Shown: piece by piece, positions 33,797-40,176 of the stretch | Numbering within the stretch: the stretch's first letter is position 1 | How the letters are laid out: every line of letters begins with the position of its first letter | Assembly (NCBI GenBank): GCA_016938685.1 | Contig: JAFGUD010000313.1 | Coordinates: 1-40,176 of the forward strand | Direction: 5' to 3' | DNA length: 40,176 bases | DNA from: Bacteroidales bacterium | GTDB taxonomy: Bacteria; Bacteroidota; Bacteroidia; Bacteroidales; JAFGUD01 | The notes under the pieces: generated by a model | Told to the model about the DNA's origin: nothing | The model's input: only the letters and a program-made list of their open reading frames with translations | Databases searched by the model: none | Made by a program: the position numbers and the translations under genes

Positions 33797-33804
33797 CAAA
33801 GGTA
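33797..33804 (-). promoter_or_regulatory. Candidate -7 promoter element for the folK-to-FemAB unit
   Basis: The minus strand reads TACCTTTG, an exact TAnnTTTG match 20 bases before the folK ATG. It is the only consensus box noticed upstream of the seven-gene unit. Confidence 0.5.
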
Positions 33805-33832
33805 CTTAATTTATTAAAAAACAGAATAAAGC

Positions 33833-33861
33833 TTCTTAAAAACTCATTTTTTTTTTAAGAA
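33833..33861 (-). terminator. Possible weak terminator after the response regulator gene
   Basis: TTCTTAAAAA (33833-33842) can pair with TTTTTAAGAA (33852-33861) around a 9-base centre. The stem is almost all A/T. It lies between the response regulator stop at 33880 and the folK promoter. Confidence 0.35.
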
Positions 33862-33879
33862 AAAGAATAATAACGACAA

Positions 33880-34572
33880 CTATTCTTCGCCATCAGTTAC
33901 TAATTTGAATCCTTTTGAATGTACATTGATAATTTTCACAGAAGTATCTTCCTGAAGATATTTTCTTAGTTTAGTAATATACACATCCATACTTCTGGCG
34001 TTAAAGATAGAATCATCACCCCAAACTTCTTTCAAAACAAAGTTTCGTTCAACAAGTTCATTTTGATTTTCGGATAATATTCGTAGTAAATTATTCTCTT
34101 TAGTTGTAAGTTTAGCAACAACATCTCCTAGCAACAACTCTTGTTTTAAAGAATCGAATTCAAACTTTCCAATAGTGTATTTAGTTGTTTTAACTTTATC
34201 TTTTTGTGTACGTCTCAAAACCGCTTCTATCCTAACAAGCAATTCTTCCATTTCAAAAGGTTTGGTCATATAGTCATCTGCTCCAATTGCAAACCCTTTC
34301 ATAACATCATCTTTTAGAGATTTTGCTGTAAGGTAAATAATAGGCATTTTAGAATTAATCCGTTTTATGTTTTTTCCGAGAGTAAATCCGTCTTGTTTAG
34401 GCATCATTACATCAAGAATACAAAGATCATACACATTTTTCATAAATAGCTTATATGCTGTATCTCCGTCAAAAACAAGATCTATTTCATAACTTTTTGC
34501 TACCAAATATTGTTTTAATAATGAACCCAGATTAAGATCGTCTTCTGCTAAAAGGATTTTTGCTTTATGCAT
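33880..34572 (-). CDS. rprY: OmpR-family response regulator (RprY-like)
   Basis: The 230-residue protein has a receiver domain with the acidic pair Asp11/Asp12 in AEDD, phosphoacceptor Asp54 in LCILDVMMPKQDGF and Lys104 in TKPFE. A C-terminal winged helix (RNFVLKEVWGDDS, RSMDVYITKLRKYLQ) binds DNA. It closely resembles RprY of Bacteroides. It lies 78 bases after the kinase gene, so the two are probably expressed together. The gene symbol is by resemblance. Confidence 0.92.
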   Translation of the reverse strand: MHKAKILLAEDDLNLGSLLKQYLVAKSYEIDLVFDGDTAYKLFMKNVYDLCILDVMMPKQDGFTLGKNIKRINSKMPIIYLTAKSLKDDVMKGFAIGADDYMTKPFEMEELLVRIEAVLRRTQKDKVKTTKYTIGKFEFDSLKQELLLGDVVAKLTTKENNLLRILSENQNELVERNFVLKEVWGDDSIFNARSMDVYITKLRKYLQEDTSVKIINVHSKGFKLVTDGEE

Positions 34573-34650
34573 AGCTATAAATTTTTAAAATTATTGGTAA
34601 AAATACTAAAAATATCAATTTCCAAATGTTAAAATCAATTAAATTAATAA

Positions 34651-36144
34651 TTAGTCTTCGGCATCTTCTGAAAATGGAAGATATATCGAGAAAGTAGTAC
34701 CTTTTCCAAACTCACTTTTAACCTTTATAAAACCCTGAAAATCATCAATTATTCGTTTAACATAAGACAACCCAAGCCCAAACCCTTTGACATTGTGTAA
34801 ATTTCCTGTTGGTACCCGATAAAATTGATCGAAAATATGTTTTAAGTGTTCCTTATTAATACCAATCCCGTTATCAGCGACAGAAATTACAATATACTGT
34901 TTTACATTTACCGTTGAAATTTTAATAACTGGTTCATCTTCTGTGTATTTCAAAGCGTTATCTATCAAATTGTATATTACGTTTGAAAAATGCAATTTAT
35001 CTGCATATACAATATTGTTTTTGGCATTAAATTCTAATTCAATTTTTCCTGATTTTGCACTTACTTTCAAATTAAAACTTTTAGCAATATCTCTCATTAT
35101 GTTATGAGACTGTAATAAATCAAATTTAAACTTTAATCTGCCTCTCTCAATTATTGCCATTTGAAGTATTTTTTCAACCTGAAACCCTAATCTTTCTGTT
35201 TCCTGAGAAATCATAGAAGATAGCATAGGCACATCTTTAATCTCAATAGGTATTGATTTGTCTTTTAGCATCTGCGAAGCAAGAGAAATGGTTGAAATAG
35301 GCGTTTTGAGTTCATGCGTCATATTATTTACAAAATCATTTTTCATTTCAGATAATTTCTTTTGTTTAAATATGATATACAAAGTAGTAGCAAAAAGGCT
35401 GATAACAATAAGAGTAAGCAATAATGAAGTAATGACGACACGAGGTAAGTATTTGAACATGTGCTTATCTTCATCAGTAAAATACAATACTATAAAAAAC
35501 TTTTTCTCTGAAAATAAGTCGTTGGGATATAGTTGTTTTCTGAATATTTCTTCACTATTATTTATATCAAAAAAGGGGGTTTTATAAATTGTATTTTTAC
35601 TATCATCAATCACAGCAAACTCGTATTTTTCATATACTTCATTGGAATTCAATGAATTATCCAAAAAAGTTTTTATTTTCGTTGAGTCTAATCGCTCTCT
35701 ATTATTTATTCTTTTTTTAGTTAGTTGGTTTATGATTTCATAAACAAAATAAGTTTGATTATTGAGGGGCTGGTCTAATCGTTTTTGATTATCATTTTCA
35801 AAGGCATTCAAATTTTCATCTGCTGAATCTATGGTATCATTTTTTAAAATAAATGTAACGTTATTAGAAACATTATTGGAAATATTATTTTGAGAAGAAT
35901 CAAAGTTGATTGGCACAACCGAAGAATCATTACTTACAGTAGTTGATTGATCTGTGATTATTTGTATTACCTCATCTCTTTCAAGATTTGAAACAAACTC
36001 ATCTAAAGCTCTTCTTACATTCCCAATAAACTGTTGTTCGCGAAGCTCCATTGCCCCTTCAATCCATTTGATTTGAAAAAAAACGAACCAAATTCCGGTA
36101 GCAGCCATTATAACAGCCAAAAGCAGAATAAGTTTTCTATTCAT
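34651..36144 (-). CDS. rprX: Sensor histidine kinase (RprX-like)
   Basis: The 497-residue protein has a transmembrane helix at residues 5-24, a periplasmic sensor region of about 220 residues rich in Asn and Ser, and a second helix at about 244-270. It has no HAMP domain. The kinase core has His277 in THELKTPIS, the N box NLIDNALKYT, VADNGIGI and GFGLGLSYVKRI. It should pass phosphate to the adjacent RprY-like regulator. The stimulus is not evident. It starts 23 bases after rfbB on the same strand. Confidence 0.92.
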   Translation of the reverse strand: MNRKLILLLAVIMAATGIWFVFFQIKWIEGAMELREQQFIGNVRRALDEFVSNLERDEVIQIITDQSTTVSNDSSVVPINFDSSQNNISNNVSNNVTFILKNDTIDSADENLNAFENDNQKRLDQPLNNQTYFVYEIINQLTKKRINNRERLDSTKIKTFLDNSLNSNEVYEKYEFAVIDDSKNTIYKTPFFDINNSEEIFRKQLYPNDLFSEKKFFIVLYFTDEDKHMFKYLPRVVITSLLLTLIVISLFATTLYIIFKQKKLSEMKNDFVNNMTHELKTPISTISLASQMLKDKSIPIEIKDVPMLSSMISQETERLGFQVEKILQMAIIERGRLKFKFDLLQSHNIMRDIAKSFNLKVSAKSGKIELEFNAKNNIVYADKLHFSNVIYNLIDNALKYTEDEPVIKISTVNVKQYIVISVADNGIGINKEHLKHIFDQFYRVPTGNLHNVKGFGLGLSYVKRIIDDFQGFIKVKSEFGKGTTFSIYLPFSEDAED

Positions 36145-36167
36145 AATAATAATGATTTCTTAGGAAT

Positions 36168-37217
36168 CTAATTTTCGTATTGTTCACTATAGTATTGCTG
36201 ATAATCTCCTGAAAGTATATTATTTAGCCACTTTTCGTTATGCAAATACCAATCAACAGTAAGTCTTAAGCCTTCCTCAAATTTTACAGAAGGTCTCCAA
36301 TTAATTTCTTTTTGAATTTTTGAAGAATCAATAGCATATCTTAAATCATGACCGGCTCTGTCTTTTACAAAACTTATTAGTTTTTCAGATTGTCCTGATT
36401 CTCTTTCCAATTTTTCATCCATTATTTTGCACAATACACGAACAAGATCAATATTACGCCATTCATTTGAGCCACCAATATTATAAGTCTCTCCAATTTT
36501 TCCTCTGTGAAAAATTTTATCAATTGCTCTTGCATGATCAACAACATAAAGCCAATCTCTAATATTTTCTCCTTTTCCGTATATTGGAATTGTCTTGTTA
36601 TTTTTGATATTGCTGATTACTAAGGGAAGTAGCTTTTCCGGAAATTGATTTGGCCCATAATTATTAGAACAATTGCTGATGACGATTGGCAAACCAAATG
36701 TATTATTGTAAGCCCTTACAAAATGATCAGAACTAGCTTTTGCAGCAGAATAAGGGCTTTTAGGATCATAAGAAGTTGATTCTAAGAAAAAATCCGTTAA
36801 GTTTTCGAGCGAACCATAAACTTCGTCAGTAGAAATATGATAAAACAATTTACCTTTTGTGTCTGTCCAATGATTTTTAGCAACATTTAACAAGGTAACG
36901 GTTCCTATAATATTGGTATTGATAAATTCCATTGGATTTAAAATAGATCTATCAACATGAGACTCTGCGGCAAGATGAATAACCCCGTCAAATTCATATT
37001 TTGTGAACAATTCATCTACTAACTTTTCATCACAAATATCCCCTTTGACAAACGAATAATTATCGGCATCTTCGATATCTTTTAAGTTTTCTAGATTTCC
37101 AGCATAGGTTAATTTATCTAAATTAACAACAAAATAGTCTTCGTATTTATTTACAAACAATCTAACTACATGTGAGCCAATAAATCCGGCACCTCCGGTA
37201 ATTAAAATATTTTTCAT
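36168..37217 (-). CDS. rfbB: dTDP-glucose 4,6-dehydratase
   Basis: The 349-residue enzyme is a short-chain dehydrogenase-type protein that makes dTDP-4-keto-6-deoxyglucose, a precursor of rhamnose and other deoxysugars. It opens with ILITGGAGFIGSHVVRLF, contains the active-site HISTDEVYGSL and the YSAAKASSDH (YxxxK) motif, and ends normally. The ATG at 37217 is chosen over an in-frame start at 37274 because it places the NAD loop at the N-terminus. No rfbA, rfbC or rfbD is next to it, which is unusual. Confidence 0.95.
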   Translation of the reverse strand: MKNILITGGAGFIGSHVVRLFVNKYEDYFVVNLDKLTYAGNLENLKDIEDADNYSFVKGDICDEKLVDELFTKYEFDGVIHLAAESHVDRSILNPMEFINTNIIGTVTLLNVAKNHWTDTKGKLFYHISTDEVYGSLENLTDFFLESTSYDPKSPYSAAKASSDHFVRAYNNTFGLPIVISNCSNNYGPNQFPEKLLPLVISNIKNNKTIPIYGKGENIRDWLYVVDHARAIDKIFHRGKIGETYNIGGSNEWRNIDLVRVLCKIMDEKLERESGQSEKLISFVKDRAGHDLRYAIDSSKIQKEINWRPSVKFEEGLRLTVDWYLHNEKWLNNILSGDYQQYYSEQYEN

Positions 37218-37492
37218 CTGTTTATTTTTTATTTTTACATTATTGTCAGATGTTACTCCACGAAAAATAATCATTTCGTTGTGTGTAAATAATTATTTTT
37301 ACATGTTCGTTTCATCTTTCTAATTTTGATTCTAGTTTTTCTAATGGGATTAATAAAACAATAGTCTCAACCAAAAGGGAATACAGTAATTAACAATAAA
37401 ATTATTTTAGGTTTTTGGAGAAACCAACAATGCAAATATAAATTTAAAATAAAAAGAAAATGATTAAAAAAGCTTAAGGTTACTAATAAGAA

Positions 37493-38200
37493 TTAAAAAA
37501 TCTCACTGATTTTTTTGAGTTTTTCCAAATCCAAAACCTTAATTCTTCTACCTTTCAGATCGATAGAGCCTTCTTTCTTAAAATCAGACAGTTGTCTAAT
37601 TACAGATTCGGTAGCAGTTCCAACAATATTAGCTACTTCTTCGCGAGTCAAAGAAACCTGAATATAATTTTCTTCGTCCAAACCAAAAGTATCAAAAAGG
37701 AGAAGTAAAACTTCAGCAACACGCTCTCTTAGTGTTTTTTGAGCTAAATCTAAAATATACTTATTTGATTCTCCGAGTTCTTTGCATGAAAGTCTAATTA
37801 AGTGCATTGAAAATTCGGCATTTTTGCTTGCCAATTCAACGAATAATTTAGAAGGAATAAAACATAAAATAGCATCTTCAATAACTTTTGCTGTTGTGCA
37901 AGAACTTTCGTCACTTAAAACCGAACGAAAACCTATTAAATCTCCGGGCTTTGCAAATCGAATTATTTGTTCTTTTCCATCAATTCCTGTTTTGTATAAT
38001 TTAAGAACCCCTTTGTTTACACAATAAACACCTCCACCTTTATGACCTTCGTGATAAACAATATCTCCACGCTTATACAAGTTGCAAGCTTTTTCGTAGT
38101 TCAACAATTCTATTTGTTCTTTGCCCAAGTGTTTAAAACCTGTGTTTTCCTTAACAAAACAGTTTTCGCAAAATATGAAGTCATTATCGCTGTTTCTCAT
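37493..38200 (-). CDS. Crp/Fnr-family transcription regulator with N-terminal CxxC
   Basis: The 235-residue protein has a cyclic-nucleotide-like sensor domain (KRGDIVYHEGHKGGGVYCV, IRFAKPGDLIGFRSVL) and a helix-turn-helix with LTREEVANIVGTATESVIRQL. Four cysteines lie in the first 60 residues: Cys11, Cys14, Cys39 and Cys60. Such an N-terminal set suggests an iron-sulfur or thiol redox switch, but the spacing differs from E. coli FNR. It is transcribed away from an OsmC-type peroxidase gene, with an 79-bp shared gap. It could regulate that gene and itself in response to oxidants or low oxygen. Confidence 0.9.
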   Translation of the reverse strand: MRNSDNDFIFCENCFVKENTGFKHLGKEQIELLNYEKACNLYKRGDIVYHEGHKGGGVYCVNKGVLKLYKTGIDGKEQIIRFAKPGDLIGFRSVLSDESSCTTAKVIEDAILCFIPSKLFVELASKNAEFSMHLIRLSCKELGESNKYILDLAQKTLRERVAEVLLLLFDTFGLDEENYIQVSLTREEVANIVGTATESVIRQLSDFKKEGSIDLKGRRIKVLDLEKLKKISEIF

Positions 38201-38235
38201 TTCACATATAAGATTTATACTTTTACATTTTTTAC

Positions 38236-38243
38236 TATTTTTG
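38236..38243 (+). promoter_or_regulatory. Candidate -7 promoter element for osmC
   Basis: TATTTTTG is an exact TAnnTTTG match, 37 bases before the OsmC start. It lies in the gap shared with the divergent Crp/Fnr gene. Confidence 0.45.
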
Positions 38244-38279
38244 CAAAATTAACTTATAAATCTAAAAAAAGAAATAAAA

Positions 38280-38702
38280 ATGAAAGCAGAAAGAATTTCA
38301 ACTAAATGGATTGACAATATGGGCTTTGAAACAGAAGTAAACGGACACAAAATTATTATAGATGCAATAAAATCTGTGGGCGGTTTAGATCGCGGACCTC
38401 AACCCAAACCTCTTATGCAAGCTTCTTTAGCCGGCTGTACAGCAATGGATGTAATTTCTATTTTGGGGAAAATGAGAGTTGAATTAGATGATTTTCAAGT
38501 ACATGTTGAAGGAGAATTAACCGAAGAACACCCAAAACATTACAAAAGTATGCATATAATTTATGAATTTACAGGTAAAAATTTACCCATGGATAAACTT
38601 GAAAAAGCAGTCAACTTATCACAAGACAGATATTGCGGAGTTAGTTATACATACAAACAAGTAATGGAAATTACACACGAAATAATAATTAATGAAAAAT
38701 AA
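38280..38702 (+). CDS. OsmC-family peroxidase-like protein
   Basis: The 140-residue protein has the OsmC fold with both family cysteines: Cys53 in LAGCTAMDVI and Cys119 in RYCGVSYTY. The pair reduces organic hydroperoxides in OsmC and Ohr enzymes. Which of the two subfamilies it belongs to is not certain. It is divergent from a Crp/Fnr regulator whose own cysteines hint at redox control. A bidirectional terminator overlaps its stop codon. Confidence 0.92.
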   Translation: MKAERISTKWIDNMGFETEVNGHKIIIDAIKSVGGLDRGPQPKPLMQASLAGCTAMDVISILGKMRVELDDFQVHVEGELTEEHPKHYKSMHIIYEFTGKNLPMDKLEKAVNLSQDRYCGVSYTYKQVMEITHEIIINEK

Positions 38703-38727
38703 AAAAAGCCACTTTTGTGGCTTTTTT
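38701..38727. terminator. Bidirectional intrinsic terminator
   Basis: A-run plus GCCAC (38701-38711), a TTTT loop and GTGGC plus T-run (38716-38727) form a symmetric hairpin. It lies between the convergent OsmC gene and the outer-membrane barrel gene and can serve both. Confidence 0.9.
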
Positions 38728-38745
38728 TTATTTTCATCAAACTAT

Positions 38746-39837
38746 TTAAAATCTAAATCCTACTCCTGCTGATACCGGATATACTTCTGGTCCTTTATTT
38801 TGATCAAACAAAGGTAAGAAATTGTAATTTGCAAATAAGTACCAATCGTTATACCCTACTCTTGCTGTTCCTTGATAAGAAAATTGAGTAACAGGCCAAT
38901 TTGATGATTTGTCTTTATACTTAACAACGGTGTTACCATCTTTGTAAACCGTTTTCATTTTAGCTCCTAAGTTCATTGTTCCAATAACACCTGCTCCAAT
39001 AAATATTCTTCTGTCTTTTTTATTAACCGGAATTTGAAATTCAATTAACAAAGGTACATTCATGTTAAAAGTTTTGAATCTATTTTTATCATATACAACA
39101 TCAGATAACGTATTTGTTAATAGTCCATTTACATCAACTCCAAGATTAACATTTTGAATAAGTTCATAATTATTGAAAGAAAAACCCAAACCTGTAACTG
39201 CTCCTACATATCTGTTAAAAAAAGGAATACTAAATTGCAAAGGATTTATGCTATATTCCCAAGATTTATTGATAAGAGAAGTCATATAATCAGATTCACC
39301 GGGTAAATTAAGGGAGTATGTATTATCAACAAAAGTATTTACACCAAAAGTCATTCCTGACCAGTGACCTTTAAATTTCTTGTGTTTTTTCCCTTTACAA
39401 TCATTATCATCATCGTCGTCATCAAAATCACCTATATTTACGTGTATATCACTTAATTCTTCTTGCAATTCTATTTTCAGCTCATCCATTTCTTCCGATA
39501 ACTCAACAATAGCCTCATTTAAGTCTTCAATAATTTCTTCATTTACGTGAATCAATTCATCCAAGCTATCAATCTGTTTTTCATAGACATCTTCGCCATC
39601 AGGTTCTTCGGTATATGCATAAATTTGTTTATTCCATACATCTACTTCAGCTTGTTTTTCAGTAATTACATCTTGCATTTTAACTATTCCATCTTCTACA
39701 GAATTGAGAATTTCGTCCAGGTCAATATTGATCGTAATATTATTACTTTCATGATCAACTTTTACTTTTGTTGTGTCTTGTGCATTAACCACAAATGCTG
39801 CCAACACGATTCCTAATAATAAACTTAACTTTTTCAT
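38746..39837 (-). CDS. Outer-membrane beta-barrel protein with N-terminal coiled coil
   Basis: The 363-residue protein has a signal peptide (MKKLSLLLGIVLAAFVVNA, then Q). A strongly acidic coiled-coil region occupies about residues 40-135 (Glu/Leu/Ile heptads). An Asp-rich tract DDDDDDND near residue 140 and a Lys-rich turn (KGKKHKKFKGH) follow. A beta-barrel-like region from about residue 158 ends in SAGVGFRF. The layout suggests a periplasmic arm or linker joined to an outer-membrane barrel. The function is unknown; the porin/PorT-like family is only a loose comparison. Confidence 0.8.
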   Translation of the reverse strand: MKKLSLLLGIVLAAFVVNAQDTTKVKVDHESNNITINIDLDEILNSVEDGIVKMQDVITEKQAEVDVWNKQIYAYTEEPDGEDVYEKQIDSLDELIHVNEEIIEDLNEAIVELSEEMDELKIELQEELSDIHVNIGDFDDDDDDNDCKGKKHKKFKGHWSGMTFGVNTFVDNTYSLNLPGESDYMTSLINKSWEYSINPLQFSIPFFNRYVGAVTGLGFSFNNYELIQNVNLGVDVNGLLTNTLSDVVYDKNRFKTFNMNVPLLIEFQIPVNKKDRRIFIGAGVIGTMNLGAKMKTVYKDGNTVVKYKDKSSNWPVTQFSYQGTARVGYNDWYLFANYNFLPLFDQNKGPEVYPVSAGVGFRF

Positions 39838-40176
39838 TTTTTTATTGTTTTAGATTTTGTAAAATTATGCGATTTTGTTTTTTATTTATTTGTACTCATT
39901 TGACGGTCTACTACGGTTTTTGTTACAAGAAAAATAAAAAAAAACAAAAGCACTCACTAAATCAACCTCTTACAAACAAAAAACTTAAAATAAAAATTAA
40001 GAATAACTTAGTCGTTTTTCATGTCAAGAATTAAATAACACTTTAAACCTCTTTTTTAAAAAAAAATCAAATTTCTATTTTTTGTCACTTTTTATTTCTA
40101 CTTTACGAAGTTAAAAAAGTTTTACATTACACTAAAAAAAATTTGCAGTTTGGATATAAATATTTAAATTAGAGGC
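39838..40176. other. 339-bp gene-less AT-rich right end
   Basis: No supported gene was seen. A plus-strand frame at 39795-40034 overlaps the barrel gene's start and is a Lys- and aromatic-rich chance frame. The minus strand just upstream of the barrel gene contains TAATTTTA, one mismatch from the -7 consensus. The remainder is long A and T runs without a clear hairpin; a gene may start beyond the edge. Confidence 0.55.

Noticed and set aside
39795..40034. 79-codon plus-strand frame at the right end
   Set aside because: It begins inside the barrel gene's signal-peptide region in antisense and translates into a Lys/aromatic run with no recognisable feature.

Overview
The window is about 40 kb of very AT-rich DNA from a member of the Bacteroidota, most likely a Bacteroidales-like lineage. 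The evidence is the gene families: an RprX/RprY-like two-component pair, DUF4271, DUF4837, an Omp28-type lipoprotein, a DUF6029-like barrel, bactofilin next to AtpZ, and Bacteroidota-type HemD. Many intergenic gaps also carry the Bacteroidota -7 promoter element TAnnTTTG, and Shine-Dalgarno sequences are largely absent. No tRNA, rRNA, CRISPR array, IS element or prophage was recognised.

Left end (1-7.5 kb). The N-terminus of a probable type IIG restriction-modification enzyme runs off the edge. Three tandem 41-bp palindromic repeats sit between its start and lepA, and a fourth copy of the palindrome lies inside its coding sequence. After lepA comes a 0.79-kb gene-less gap, then an AtpI-like small membrane protein. 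A four-gene minus-strand operon follows: TlpA-like thioredoxin, DUF6029-like outer-membrane barrel, Omp28-like lipoprotein with CxxC, and an exosortase/archaeosortase-family protein. dtd follows.

Core metabolism (7.6-25 kb). yceD-rpmF-fabH and accB-accC-bactofilin-atpZ form two adjacent transcription units for fatty-acid synthesis and ribosome or envelope functions. An unknown lipoprotein/secreted-protein pair, a GT2 glycosyltransferase, and panC-panD with a degenerate RfaE2-like nucleotidyltransferase come next. A NodB deacetylase, purN-TPR-maf, DUF4837, rseP, guanine deaminase, a CtpA-type protease, a small secreted protein and a SiaC homologue complete the section.

Surface-glycan region (25.7-33.8 kb). 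radC-FemAB-like-Wzx flippase (+) converges on folK-DUF4271-hemD-rnpA-NodB deacetylase-sulfotransferase-FemAB-like (-). The genes overlap by 4-14 bases, so translation is probably coupled. The two FemAB-like proteins are paralogues facing each other across the convergence point. This looks like a compact set for modifying and exporting a (possibly sulfated) surface glycan, attached to housekeeping operons.

Right end (33.8-40.2 kb). It holds an OmpR-type regulator and its histidine kinase, rfbB (dTDP-glucose 4,6-dehydratase), and a Crp/Fnr regulator divergent from an OsmC peroxidase-like gene. A coiled-coil outer-membrane barrel protein and a final gene-less stretch end the window.

Best candidates for new biology are the palindromic array at the R-M gene, the redox/exosortase operon, and the sulfotransferase-FemAB-flippase module. 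FemAB-like, deacetylase and sulfotransferase genes are known companions of exosortase-linked exopolysaccharide loci elsewhere, which may connect the last two.
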